Positions 1 to 12,762 of a DNA stretch of 64,000 bases are shown one piece after another. The translations under genes were made by a program, and so were the position numbers. How positions within the stretch are numbered: the first letter of the stretch is position 1; the number at the start of each line of letters is the position of its first letter. The stretch lies in the NCBI GenBank assembly GCA_965153355.1, contig OZ231126.1, forward strand, positions 34,968,001 through 35,032,000. The letters run 5' to 3'. The stretch is from Flaccisagitta enflata (lineage: Eukaryota > Chaetognatha > Sagittoidea > Aphragmophora). Under the pieces are notes generated by a model, which was not told where the DNA came from, searched no databases, and saw nothing but the letters and a program-made list of their open reading frames with translations.

Positions 1-156
1 TCCCAAAAACAACCAAAAAATGACTCAAAATAACTCCAGACGACCCAAAAAGACGCAAAAAAGCTAAGTGTTACGGACCGACGGACCGACGGACGCGGAC
101 CGGCATGACCGGCTGGAGACGGGCCCGGGTTGTAAGTCGCGTGCACGCGACTAAAA
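1..156 (+). mobile_element. Family A element, right part (cut by window edge)
   Basis: A GACGGACC-type tetranucleotide tract (about 75-115) is followed by the terminal hairpin AAGTCGCGTGCACGCGACTT-like sequence at 134-152 and an A run. This is the 3-prime end architecture seen in more than 20 other places in the window. The other end lies outside the window. Confidence 0.7.
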
Positions 157-174
157 GCACCTTGTGACAGCCTC

Positions 175-250
175 GCGGGAAGAAAATCAAAGGCAGGGGG
201 GGGGGAAAAATCAAAAGCCACTCAAGAATATACACTTCCAGGCGTAATAC
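175..250. repeat. Family G fragment (G-run / AAAATCAAA repeat)
   Basis: A GGGAAGAAAATCAAAGGC motif next to a long G run recurs at 42096-42402 and, in the other orientation, at 59205-59490 and 59868-60060. It is a dispersed repeat of unknown class; there is no coding potential. Confidence 0.45.
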
Positions 251-289
251 AACGTGAAGATTACAAAAACCTTAAAAAAAGGTTAGCAC

Positions 290-3048
290 CCCTACCTCAC
301 AGTCCATCAAATCCCACCCTGATGGGAAAAAGCCACCTAACGCCTCTTTATCCCACTCAACCCACCTACACAGTCCATCAAATCCCACCCTGATGGGAAA
401 AAACCACCTAACGCCTCTTTATCCCACTCAACCCACCTACACAGTCCATCAAATCCCACCCTGATGAGGAAAAAACCACCTAAACCTCTTTATCTGGCTC
501 CAACCCGCTACGCGGTCCATCCGTCCGCCCCTGATGGGAAAAAACCACCTAACGCCTCTTTATCCCTCAACCCTACACAGTCCATCACAAATCCACCTGA
601 TGAAACACCCCTAACGCCTCTTTATCCCACTCGGCCCACCTACACAGTCCGTCAAATCCCACTGATGGGAAAAACCACCTAACGCCTCTTTATCCCACTC
701 CAACCCACCTACACAGTCCATCAAATCCCACCCTGATGGGAAAAAACCACCTAACGCCTCTTTATCCCACTCAGCCCACCTACACAGTCCATCAAATCCC
801 ACCGATGGGAAAAACACCTAACGCCTCTTTATCACTCAACCCTACACAGTCCAAAATAAATCACCCTGATGGAAACCACCTAACGCCTCTTTATCCCACT
901 CAACCCCACCTACACAGTCCAATAATCCCACCTGATGAAAAACACCTAACGCCACTTTATCCCACTCAACCACCTACACAGTCCATCCAAATCCCACCCT
1001 GATGAGGAAAAAAACCACCTAACGCCTCTTTATCACTCAACACACCACACAGTCCATCAAATCCACCCTGATGGGAAAAAACCACCTAACGCCTCTTTGT
1101 CCCACTAACCCCACCTACACAGTCCATCAAATCCCACCCTATTGGAAAAAACCACCCTAACGCCTCTTTGTCACTAACAACCTACACAGTCCATCAAATC
1201 CCACCCTGATGGGAAAAAACCACCTAACGCCTCTTTATCCTCAACCCCACCTACACAGTCATCAAATCACCTGATGGGAAAAAACCACCCTAACGCCTCT
1301 TTATCCCTCAACCCACCTACACAGTCCATCAAATCCCACCCTGATGGGAAAAAAACCACCTAACGCCTCTTTATCACTCAACCCACTAAGTCCATCAAAT
1401 CCCACCCTGATGGGGAAAAAAACCACCTAACGCCTCTTTATCCCACTCAACCCACCCACACAGTCCATCAATCCCACCCTGATGGGAAAAAAACCACCTA
1501 CGCCTCCTTTATCCCTCCAACCCACCTACAGTCCATCAAATCCCACCCTGATGGGGAAAAAAACCACCTAACGCCTCTTTATCCCACTCAACCCACTACA
1601 CAGTCCATCAAATCCCACCCTGATGGGGAAAAAACCACCCCTAACGCCTCGCTATCCCACTCAACCCCCTTTACACAGTCCATCAAATCCCACCCTGATG
1701 GGAAAAAACCACCTAACGCCTCTTTATCCTACGACCCACCTACACAGTCCATCAAATCCCACCCTGATGGGAAAAAAGCCACTAGCAACCTCTTTTATCC
1801 TCGACCACCTACACAGTCCATCAAATCCCACCTGATGGAAAAACCACCCTAACGCCTCTTATCCCACTCAACCCACCTACACAGTCCATCCAATCCCACC
1901 TGATGGGAAAAAAACCACCTAACGCCTCTTTATCCTTCTCAACCCACCTGCAGTCCGTCAAATCACCTGATAGGAAAAAAGCCACCCTAACGCCTCTTTA
2001 TCACTCAACCCACCACCACAGTCCATCAAATCCCACCCTGATGGGAAAAAACCACCTAAGCACTATCACTCAACCCACCTACACAGTCCATCAAATCCCA
2101 CCTGATGGGAAAAAACTGCGCCTCTTTATCCCCTCAACACCTACACAGTCCATCCAAAATCACCTGATGAGGAAAAAACCACCTAACATCTTTATCCTCA
2201 GCACCCCACAGTCCATCCGTCCACCCTGATGGGAAAAACCACCTACTTGCTCTTTATCCCTCGGCCCACCTACACAGTCATCAAATCCCACCTGATGGGG
2301 AATAATAACACTAACGCCTCTTTATCCCACTCAACCCACCTACACAGTCCATCAAGTCACCTGATGAGGAAAAAAACCACCTAGCCTCTTTATCCTGACC
2401 CACCTACGTCCATCAAATCCCACCTGATGGGAAAAAAACCACCCCTAACACAACCTCTTTATCCCTCAGCCCCACCTACACAGTTCATCAAATCCCACCC
2501 TGATGGGAAAAAACCACCTAACGCCTCTTTATCCCATAACCCCACCTACACAGTCCATCAAATCCCACCCTGATGGAAAAAACCACCTAATAGCCTCTTT
2601 GTCACTCAGCCACCTCACAGTCCATCCGTCCACCTGATGAAGAAACCACCTAACGCCTCTTTATCCCACTCAACCCACCTACAGTCCATCGAAGTCCACC
2701 CTGATGGGAAAAAACCACCTAACGCCTCTTTATCCTCAACCCACCTTTCACAGTCCATCAAATCCCACCCTGATGAGGAAAAACCACCTAACGCCTCTTT
2801 ATCCCCCTCAACCCACCTACACAGTCCATCAAATCCCACCCTGATGGGAAAAAACCACCTAACGCCTCTTTATCCCACTCAACCCACCTACACAGTCCAT
2901 CAAATCCCACCCTGATGGGAAAAAACCACCTAACGCCTCTTTATCCCACTCAACCCACCTACACAGTCCATCAAATCCCACCCTGATGGGAAAAAACCAC
3001 CTAACGCCTCTTTATCCCACTCAACCCACCTACACAGTCCATCAAGTC
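290..3048. repeat. 71-bp tandem satellite, about 39 units
   Basis: The unit carries CACCCTGATGGG, then an A run, ACCACCTAACGCCTC, TTTATCCCACTC and CACAGTCCATC. Spacing of CTGATGGG at 2841, 2912 and 2983 gives a 71-bp period. Units near both edges are nearly identical, while interior units carry many 1-4 base indels, mostly in homopolymers. Short ORFs on both strands are by-products of the repeat, not genes. Confidence 0.93.
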
Positions 3049-3660
3049 TGCCTAAGTATACTCTTAACCTCCTCCCCACCCACCACCAAATTTTGTTATT
3101 GAGATGTTCTGTCCCACAAACCTAATCAACTTCTTCATGAATTACCAAAAAAATAAAATTGTTTCTAACGAGAGTGTTAATGAAGTATATTGCCAGAGAC
3201 ATCTGTTCATTAAGCTCAAGTATAAATTTCTTTTATATCAGGCATCGTCATTTAACAAGGCATAAAAATGTTGTTGCCCCTGAGGACAGTCTGCGATATG
3301 CAAACAGTAACAAGTGATGGGTAGTCACAATCATTGGTGTGGAGGGGTGGGTAGGGGCATCCAATTGACATCCGCGGTTCACACCTCCTTAACACACACA
3401 CATACCCAAAAAGCATCTCAAATGCTTGTTTTCCTCCTTATTACTTATGTGTTTTGGACAGACTAACAGACCGATGAACCAATAGACAGTTGGACATGCC
3501 TCTTATTGAGTTTTGTGTCTGCAACTAAAAAGTACAGTAATAGCTGCCATATAAATAATAGTCATTTTAAATTTGTTATTGTAAACCAACACGAGACATC
3601 TCCAGTCAAATGAATTTTCAGGACAATTCACGGAAAGCTCTAGGATAACCCTAAAATCAT
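3049..3660. other. Unique-looking AT-rich DNA, no gene seen
   Basis: No ORF with protein-like composition and no recognisable repeat end. A short stretch near 3340 (GGGTGGGTAGGGGCATCCAA) resembles the subterminal part of family A. Confidence 0.4.
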
Positions 3661-3689
3661 TGAAAAACTTGAGATTAACATTTGGACAG

Positions 3690-4265
3690 TTCAAGAACAA
3701 CCCTAAAAACATTTGGCAATCTTAGAATAACTTCAGTACATCTTTGGGAAAACTCTTGGACACTCTGGGGACAACCTATGGACAACTCGAGGACAAATCT
3801 AGGACAACCCTAAGGACAAATCTAGGACTTCCTCAAGACAAGGCCACAACAACAATGGTGTTTGTGGGATATTTGGACAACTAAGACAATTAAGAAAAGT
3901 CTAGGACAATTTTGAATCAGTCATTGGACAACTCTTAGACAACAGTAAGACAATTCTTAGACCCCTTCAAATTAGCTCCAGGACAATTTGGACAACACCC
4001 AAACAACCATAAAACAATGAAGGAAAATTAGGATAAGACAGGATAAGTCTAGGACATCTTTAGGACAAATCTTAGACAACTTAGGACAACTCTCAGACAA
4101 CTTTAGAACAATTCCAAGACACTATAAAAACAAATTGTTGATATCTTGGACAACTGTTAGACAACTTCAGAACAGCTCTAGGACAATCAGGATAACTCCA
4201 GGACAAGTCTAGGACAACACTAGGACAACACTCGGACAACTCTGACATAACTCAAAGACATCTCT
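3690..4265. repeat. Degenerate 10-12 bp tandem repeat (AGGACAACT type)
   Basis: Dozens of diverged copies of TAGGACAACTC-like units (GGACAA, AGACAACT) run through the interval with variable spacing. It is an old minisatellite; no ORF is supported. Confidence 0.7.
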
Positions 4266-4554
4266 TAAACAGCTGCAGAGCAGCTTGCTTCCCCCAGGAG
4301 AATTAAGGAAAACCAAAGGATCAGTTTCTCTATTGTTGTTACTGTCATAATGAAAGAAAAATACGTAGAAATATTCATGTGTTACCATTATTATTAAAAA
4401 GACCTTCCACAACTTTATGAAAAGTCCCTGGATGATAAAACTTAACATCTAAGAAAGTAAAACTTTTGAATAACAAGAGAATGACAAATCGATCATAAGC
4501 TAATTTGTATAATTGAGTAACCAGAAATTAGACTTGTTCTCAGCTGAGATTCAT

Positions 4555-4735
4555 TTCCGACAGCGCGCGCATCAAGATAAACTCCGCGCACATTACGCCT
4601 GCCAGGGTGCTCAAAACGGGCAAAACTGACCTTCCCCCCACTGTCATATTTTTTCATTGCAAAAATTCTGTCTAATGAGCCGTCGCGCGACTTTCAAATC
4701 GGTCGGGAACCATCGTTAGGGTGAGCTGGAAGCCC
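4555..4735 (+). repeat. Dispersed repeat R1, copy 1
   Basis: The stretch from the CGCGCGCATCA region through GGGTGCTCAAAACGGGC to CGGTCGGGAACCATCGTTAG recurs reverse-complemented at 9795-9990. It has a weak inverted-repeat character and no coding content. The class is unknown. Confidence 0.6.
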
Positions 4736-4742
4736 TTGATGC

Positions 4743-5124
<382 letters not shown>

Positions 5125-5314
5125 AAGCTACAGCTTCTTCACAATGACCGCTATCTTCAAAGGGTCATGGCTTGTACTCAGTCCCGCCATGAGCTATATA
5201 CATTTACTGCCTCTTACATACTCAAATATTTTCTTCCTGGAAAAGCCAAATCTGCCTATGAAGAACACAGACCAACCGCCGTGTCGGAAGCCCAAATGGG
5301 TCAGCACCCTTTTT

Positions 5315-5925
5315 ACACCGGCAAAATGCAGACATATGTGATCCGCGCGCCAAGAAGACAGATTTCCGCTTCTAATGCCTTAACTTTCTCCTGCAGGACC
5401 AGTTTTTAGTCGCGTGCTATGCGTCTCTATACCCCGCATTGTCGGTCTGTTGGTCCGTCGGTCCGTCTGCCACACTACTTTTTTTGGGTTTTTGCAGTTT
5501 TTGGCGTCACTGCTCCTGCCCAAATGATCTGGTGACCTCAATTATGGCCCCTGCCCACCCGCACGCGACTGGGGTAGCCGTGTATCCGGCCTTGTTCCGC
5601 GTTGCCGGCCGTCTTGTCCGCCCTAATTGCCTCTATCTCATCCTACTGTGCTTTGAAGGTATTATTCAGAAATCCTATCCCATTCCGGCAGATCTATCGT
5701 ACACAGGAAGATCCGCCGCAAATGCGATCTATTTTCTTGCAATTGTTGATATACTCCGGCGTCATTCCCTCGACGCATGCCTGATGGTAATGATAGTTGC
5801 ATGCGCCTCCGCATGGGATGCTCTTGCGGCTGACACACTCCTTCATGCATTTTCCACAAGGATTTTTCGCCCCCTTGGGTGCTTTCGATTGCGTGTCAGG
5901 GGTGCCTGCGGCAGTGGCTCCTTAT
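5315..5925 (-). pseudogene. Retroelement ORF remnant with PHD-like zinc finger and coiled coil
   Basis: Read on the minus strand from about 5920 to 5660 the frame gives a Cys/His cluster of PHD type: NPCGKCMKEC, then IPCGGACNYHYHQAC and ICGGSSC. A stop follows at about 5690, then a helical segment (DEIEAIRADK). After an inserted family A element (5403-5596) the frame resumes with a coiled coil, LQEKVKALEAEICLLGARI, before a stop. PHD fingers followed by a coiled coil are known from the first ORFs of several animal retroelements; this assignment rests on the motif only. The remnant is broken by stops, by the family A insertion and by a family B fragment immediately upstream. It could instead be a decayed host PHD-finger gene. 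Confidence 0.45.
5403..5596 (-). mobile_element. Family A element, near full length
   Basis: Minus-strand copy. It begins at the right with the reverse complement of CCGTGTATCCGGCCTTGTT, contains GCACGCGACTGGGGTAGCC and the GTCCGTCGGTCCGTC core, and ends at the left with a mutated terminal hairpin (AGTCGCGTGCTATGCGTCT). It interrupts the PHD retroelement remnant. Confidence 0.85.
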
Positions 5926-6170
5926 TGGGCAGCGGCGTAAAAGGGCCGACGTCCTGTAGTACACTGTACACATGCCTCATTACTGTGCTCCAATCAATCA
6001 AATCAGACCTTTAATGTGCCTTCTCAGGACATCTGAAAATTCACCCCTGTGTCCCACATGACATCATTCTTTTTGGGCCGCTGCCTTGCTCTCACTCCAC
6101 TTCTTTAGCTGATCACTTCAAGCAAGGCGTCGAGTATCGCTGACCATATGCGATCCTTGGATGACTAGTT
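5926..6170 (-). mobile_element. Family B element, short copy
   Basis: GGGCAGCGGCG with GTCCTGTAGTACACTG at the left, and an inverted GGGCCGCTGCCTTGC followed by CGCTGACCATATGCGATCC and the end hairpin ATCCTTGGAT-type sequence at the right. The VNTR core is nearly absent. Confidence 0.7.
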
Positions 6171-6573
6171 CCTTATTATTTCCCATCTTGCCGTCGTTGT
6201 CGGTGTTAAAGTCGTAGCTGTCGTTATGGTGTCGCTTCATCATGATAGCACGGCATCTTGTCGGCGCCATTTGCTTGCGTGGTTTTGTCGCAGCGTCTCG
6301 ATGACGTGGCGTTGGATCTTGTGTCTCTGGATCTTTTCCCGTCTTTTCCCGTGTTGTGCAAATATGAGTCTTCTTAAGTTTCTTTTGATCTCAGTTGAGA
6401 AGCTTGTCTTTAATGATTGTTTTCAGAATTGTTTAGGCTCGTCCGCCCGAGACCGTCATGTGCCTCCCAGGGCCTTGGTCTTAATCAATCGGAAACTTTA
6501 AGTGAGCAAATTAAAGAATGATGAGCTTGATTTGAATTCACCATTTTGGTTTAAAACACACACATCTGAAGAA
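6171..6573. other. No supported feature
   Basis: Mixed-composition sequence with a 91-codon ORF at 6226-6501 that shows no recognised domain, splice context or repeat. Confidence 0.35.
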
Positions 6574-6930
6574 ACAAGCCCGACCGAGCAACGATGCGTC
6601 CGGGCTGTGTCTGCGTGTATTGATCATGTGACAGATGGACGAATAGACGGCTGAAGTAGTAAAGGAGGCTCTCAAAACATGTTGGTTGATCATTTGTTTC
6701 AGTATAGAGTCTCACCGTGGCCAAAAACAGCCGAGAAACGCGGTTTTTTGCACAGGCGTGACGGACGGACGGACGGACGGACGGACGGACGGACGGACGG
6801 ACGGACGGACGGACGGACGGATGGACGGATGGACAGATGGACGGACAGACGGACGGACGGACGGACGGACGGACGGACGGACGGAAGGACCGACAAACCC
6901 TCTTATAGAGATGCGAGGACGCATCTAAAA
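6574..6930 (+). mobile_element. Family A subfamily with AGATGCG hairpin
   Basis: Starts ACAAGCCCGACCGAGCAACG with subterminal CGATGCGTCC, has an (ACGG)n core at about 6761-6890, then CCTCTTATAGAGATGCGAGG and the hairpin GATGCGAGGACGCATC followed by AAAA. The subterminal GATGCGTCC is the reverse complement of the hairpin arm GGACGCATC. Confidence 0.8.
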
Positions 6931-7143
6931 TTAGTCGCAAAAGCGTTACATGGTCAGCGAAACCCGACGCCCCTAAGTTAGTTTATGTAGGGAGGAGACA
7001 ATGAGAAGGGCAGCAACCTCGAAGGGGCTGATGACCTATGATTCCACATAGGACAATTTCTTCCAGTTTGAGAAGCTGCTTGGGGGGCTGAAAAGCCTGA
7101 TTTTGGGTCTGTAAGGTCTGATTTGTGTTGTTTGGGTTCTGAA

Positions 7144-8154
<1,011 letters not shown>

Positions 8155-8258
8155 GTTCTGAAAGGCCTGATTTGAGGTCTGAGGGGTTTAATTTAGGGTC
8201 TGAAAGGCCTGATTTGAGGTTTGAGAGGCTTGATTGGGGGTCTGAGAGGCCTGATTTA

Positions 8259-9024
8259 CACTCATTTGTTTTTATAAGAACATGTAATTTTTTCCTGAGG
8301 CTCTGTGTTCTTATTTATACAGCGATTTGAGGCTCAAATTGTTCTTAGAATGTTCTTATTTTTCTAATTGCTAGTTTATACAACATACAGGAATATTCTT
8401 TTATCTGGTTACCTTACTCTAATCACCAATTGAATGAAAATGAGAACCTGAATTTTAACTATAACAAAAAAATTCAAATTTCTATGTAAGAAGGATTGAA
8501 GTCAATTTTTATAATTAGTGGCACTTTCATAATTTGTTTTCATTACTGCAGTTAGTAAGTAAAAAAAGTATGAATATTTATATACCGTATTTTTTCTAAA
8601 AAGCGCCCCGGGCGCTTTTGAAATTGTTATAGAACTTGGCTTTTTAACCCTCCAATTAGCGCCCCCTTTATATTGTAGATGAACTGTTATTCAGTCTATC
8701 TTTTTCATGAAAGGCTACTAAAATGCTAAATTTAACTCAAAATGGAGATATTCCTTGCATTTATCTGTTTGAAAGTGTTTGAAACTGGCTCAAGCAATTG
8801 TTTTATATCATCATTTTACTTAATATTTCTGTTCAAATCTCTTCTGGAAAGTAAAACACTAAGAAAAAAAAGAGGGGGGTGCTTTTTGGAGGGGGCGCTT
8901 TTTAGAAAATATACGGTATTCCCCCTTTCTGAGGCTGGCGATGTTCTTATGATTGTTCTTAATTTGTTCTACATCTGAGCCTCAATGTTCTTATAAACAA
9001 GGTTCTTAGTCAAAGATATGAGTG
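8259..9024. mobile_element. TA-flanked MITE with CACTCAT ends
   Basis: Terminal CACTCAT and ATGAGTG are inverted, flanked by TA on each side. The subterminal TTTATAAGAACAT is inverted as ATGTTCTTATAAA. There is no ORF of note. It sits in the VNTR of the family B element and itself hosts a second MITE. Confidence 0.7.
8583..8919. mobile_element. MITE with ATACCGTATTTT ends
   Basis: Left ATACCGTATTTT then TCTAAAAAGCGCCCC; right GGGGGCGCTTTTTAGAAAAT then ATACGGTAT. The interior AATTAGCGCCCCC motif recurs in a related fragment at 60198-60355. Confidence 0.75.
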
Positions 9025-9271
9025 TAGAGTCTGAGAGGCCTAATTTAGTTAAATGAAGTCTGAGTGGCCCGATTTAGGGTCTGGGTGGCCTGATTTGGGG
9101 TTTGAAAGGCCTGATTTGGGGTCTGAGAGGCTTACTTTGGGGTCCAAGAGGCCTGATTTGGGGTCCTAGAGACTTAGAGAGGCTTTGGGGGGGATGAACA
9201 CACAGAAACCGGAGAAAATTACCCTATTTGGAATCATAGGTCATTGGCTCCTCCGGGGCCGCTGCCCAAAA

Positions 9272-9794
9272 GATATCATTCATACAACAAGCCTATTTCG
9301 ATAGGTTTGAGGGCTATATTTGAAAGTTGTGGCAATTGCGTCACTGCCCCTACCCCCTTGAAAAGCAGTCAGTTAGAATCTTGATTCTTTCCGTGAAAAG
9401 CATTTTCAGCGTAAACGGTTGAATTTCAACCATCCATCAAGGAAGCGAGTGAAGTGAGCCCATAAATGGAGCGAGCAAGCGAGCAAAGCGAGTGGAGCAG
9501 AGCTAAGTGCTGTGGAGAGAGAGAGCGGAGTGAGCAACATGAGCGAACAAACATAGCAAGCGACCGAGTAGCTCGTTTAAAACGCGATTGTCACTATGCA
9601 TGCATAGCAATTTATATATCTGCAAAACTGCCAGAGAGTGTCTAATTGTCTGTCTGTCTGATTGTCTAGCGATGTGGCGGTCTGTTTGTCTGTCGGTCTG
9701 AATTGGCGGAGAGAACGGACTACTGACTTAGTTAATGACGGCGATGTTCGCACACGAAGACAAAAGTGATGGAAAATTCAGAAAATACAGATTT
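9272..9794. other. No gene; GAGCGAG-rich and GTCT-rich stretches
   Basis: 9440-9580 is enriched in GAGCGAGC/GAGTGAGC words; 9640-9700 has (GTCT)n with AGCGATGTGGCGG, possibly a decayed family A end. No protein-like ORF. Confidence 0.35.
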
Positions 9795-9990
9795 TACTCT
9801 CAAATTGCGATTGGACCCTAACGATGGTTCCCGACCGAGTTGAAAATTGCGCGACGGCTCGTTTGAGAGATTTTTTGCAAAGAAAAAAACTGACGGTGGG
9901 GGGAAGGCCAGTTCTGCCCGTTTTGAGCACCCTGGCAGACGTAGCGCACATGAAAGGAATGATGCAGTTTGGGTGCAAAAGCCAAACAGC
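9795..9990 (-). repeat. Dispersed repeat R1, copy 2 (inverted)
   Basis: Reverse complement of 4555-4735, including CTAACGATGGTTCCCGACCG and GCCCGTTTTGAGCACCC. Confidence 0.65.
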
Positions 9991-10204
9991 GCGGATCCTA
10001 GATGATCCTGTAACTTTTATGACCCCCATTGACTTGTATACTAATTAAAAACATAATTATCTAGTATTTTTGTACTAATGATAAAATCGAAGGAATTTTT
10101 TTAAAACATTTGGAACCAATGGGATTAGCACAAGTGAAAAATGACAAAATATCGACTTTTTTCCATACATCATCTTTACCCTTTTTTCCCATCACGGCTG
10201 ATTG

Positions 10205-10512
10205 TGTACCTACAGCTTATGACATAACTTCCAAAGGGTCATATGGGGTATCATTCTGTAGCTTGTCACAGTGCAATTTACGCCACCGAGGCGATTTTTT
10301 AATTTCACTCCCGTTCTTGGGAAATTCAACCTCAAACATTTTCGGCGAACACCCCCTTGGAGGTAAAAAAATCCACCTTTTAGAGTGAATATGTCTTGAA
10401 CGGAGGCGAAATTCAAAATTAGCCTCAGTGGCGTAAATTGTAATGATACAACCTATTGAATGATACCATACACGACCATGTGGCTAAGGCGACATGAGCT
10501 GCAAGGGGGGTG
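10205..10512. mobile_element. Imperfect foldback element
   Basis: CAATTTACGCCACCGAGGCG on the left pairs with the right-arm stretch GCCTCAGTGGCGTAAATTG. Outer parts (GGGGTATCATTC and GAATGATACC) also pair. The arms are about 130 bp. No target duplication is evident. Confidence 0.6.
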
Positions 10513-10980
10513 CTATACCTTTTTGGTAATCTTCACGTTGTATTCAACATACGTGTGTACACCCCTGGAGATTCAAATTAAGAAATTAATCCAAATTATG
10601 TGTTTTTTACAAAAATATGAAAGAAATCACTCTTCTTTTACAAGTAAAAACTATATTCAAGTTTCTGTTGGGACACCAAATCTGTCGGACACTAGTTAAG
10701 GGGTGGAAGTCCTAAAAAATCTAGCTCTCCTACGCCGCTGCTAGCAGCCGCCAAATGAGCGATATTCTTGCAGAATATACTGTGGGAAAGTTGTAGCAAA
10801 TCTAATTTTAAGCAATGTTCCCTCAAAAAAAAATCTCAAAATATTGATACTTTGGCGAGAAATGTTTCCATGGCAACCAAGACCCATCATCAATAAAGCA
10901 TCCTTTTATTAGTTTATACACCAGATATCAGTCCCATAAATTTATTTGTCTTCCTACTATGAATTCCCCCGGTATTTCTA
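10513..10980. other. No feature seen
   Basis: AT-rich sequence without repeat ends or protein-like ORFs. Confidence 0.3.
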
Positions 10981-10984
10981 AGTC

Positions 10985-11480
10985 TAGATAACATCTACTG
11001 TACACAAAAGATTTATTTTTGTTTGTTTCTACAATTTTATTGATTATTGAACAACTTTTAATTAGTTGCAACTAAAATTAGCACAAAAATATGTATGGGT
11101 TGATAATGTTCATGAGCAATAATACTGATACAATAACATACAAATAAGGGGATAAAAAAGGAATTCTAAGCCTTTTAGTGTTTTAACTTTTTAAAATTTT
11201 AGACGGGTTTTTGTTAGCGCAAGTAACTATTGTCAAAAATATATACACTTTCAGCATCTGCACTCAGTTTTGTTGAAAATAACACCCATAATTTCTACAC
11301 AAAAGATTTATTTTTGTTTGTTTCTACATTTTATTGATAAATGAACAACTTTCAGTAAGTTGCAAGTAAAATCAGCACAAAAATATATATGGGTTTAAAC
11401 TTGATTACGTTCATGAGCAGGGATACTGATACAAAACTATCAATACAGCAATATACAAAAAAGCGGATAAGATAGGGTTT
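10985..11480. repeat. Two tandem copies of an AT-rich 170-180 bp repeat
   Basis: ACACAAAAGATTTATTTTTG begins both 10995 and 11300 copies. Each continues with TTGATAAATGAACAACTTT-like and AGCACAAAAATAT sequence. The second copy is also the start of the duplication shared with 14555-15345. Confidence 0.7.
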
Positions 11481-12060
11481 AAAAAAACAAGGCTGGATAC
11501 ACAGCTACCCTAGTCGCGTGTGGGTGGGCAGGAGCAGTGCTGGAGAGGGTCACCAGGGCATCTGGGCAGGAGCTGTATGCTCAAAAAGCTCAAAAACGCC
11601 GAAAAAGTAAAAAGGGGACCAGCCGACCAACCGACCAACCGACGGACCGACATAGTGGGTTGTAGAGTCGCGTAGCACGCGACTTAGAAACGGAAAAATG
11701 AATGAAATCTAACAAAATGAAAGTGCTATAGGTTTTAGTTATAGTGCCTGATGTTGACGGTCTCATCAAAAAACTTTATGCTTATTTACACAACCGAATG
11801 CTATGTCTCTCTGACACTTGATGACTGTCTGTCTGTCTATCTGCCTCTCTATTCTCTTTTTGATAATTAGGTCGCCATAGCACCTTTATAAGAGCCACTG
11901 TTTGGTGGTTGGTTGGTCGGTCAGTTGGTCGGTTGGTCGGTCAAGCTTGCGTGAGAAATCGCCAAAAATGTTTGAAATCACTTGAAAACTCATCATATGC
12001 ATCATTCATGTTACTCGAAATTTCATTCATTATAATATTCATCTAGGATTGGATCTGATA
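11285..12060 (+). repeat. Segmental duplication, copy 1
   Basis: About 780 bp, from AAAATAACACCCATAA to GGATTGGATCTGATAT, repeated with few differences at 14560-15345, including a family A element at the same place in both. Confidence 0.85.
11487..11686 (+). mobile_element. Family A element, full length
   Basis: Starts ACAAGGCTGGATACACAGC, has the subterminal AGTCGCGTGTGGGTGGG, an (ACCG/ACCA)n core, and hairpin AGTCGCGTAGCACGCGACTT. Shared with the copy at 14776, so this copy inserted before the segmental duplication. Confidence 0.85.
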
Positions 12061-12242
12061 TAGCTATGGGTAGGTCTGATAGAGCTTAGTATAGGTCTGG
12101 GAATTCATGTACCTCATCATTTCTCTGATCATCATATTCATCTACGGTCAGGAGCTTGGGATAGGTCTGATAGAGCTCTAGATAGGTCTAAGAATTATTA
12201 ACGCCAGGCGCACCGTCGTGGCCCGTGTATCCAGCCTTGTTT
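11867..12242 (-). mobile_element. Family A relative with GGTGCGCC motif and 21-bp internal repeat
   Basis: The left (3-prime) end has AGGTCGCCATAGCACCT and TTTATAAGAGCC before a (GGTT/GGTC)n core. The right (5-prime) end is the reverse complement of CCGTGTATCCAGCCTTGTT with GGCGCACCGTCG. The interior has GATAGGTCTGATAGAGCT-type repeats, as in the element at 54152-54869. Confidence 0.65.
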
Positions 12243-12432
12243 CCTCCATTCTCAATCTCGTTATGGAGGTCACAAAGGGCATCAAGTATCTTATGATCTC
12301 ACTTTAATGCCAGTCTAACATCTATCCCCCCGCAAATTGTTTTATCAAATATCACCAAAATTGGCAAGACTTCAGTTGAAAAACTGCAGATCGTACATTG
12401 GCATTTAAGTGAAACAATTGTAGAAACCAAAT
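12243..12432. other. No feature seen
   Basis: Short unique stretch between two mobile elements. Confidence 0.3.
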
Positions 12433-12762
12433 ATAGTCGCAAGAGCGTTACATGATTAGGGGTACCCAATGCCCCTATGTTTATGTATGTGAGGATGAGA
12501 TGATGAGAGGGGCAGCGGCCCTGGTGGCGCTGATGACCTATAATAACAAGTTGGACAAAAGAAGGGGCTTGAAGACCCAAGGACTTAGACAAATGTGGGG
12601 TTTGAGAAGCTGGTGTGACTCAGGGTATGAGGCCTGTTTATGGGCTGGGGAGGTTTGAAATTGGTCTGGGAGGCCTGTTTTGAGGTTCAAAACAGCTGAG
12701 TTTCGATCTATGAGTCTGAAAGGCCTGATTTGGGGTCTCAGAGGCTTTATACAAAGTCTAAC

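Noticed and set aside
464-2915. ORFs in the 71-bp satellite
   Set aside because: Frame changes every few units by indels and both strands are open; repeat artefacts.
290-3048. CRISPR-like array
   Set aside because: The units are head-to-tail with no unique spacers, and the context is eukaryotic.
5167-6014. Plus-strand ORFs of 80 and 191 codons
   Set aside because: They run through a family A element and antisense to the PHD remnant.
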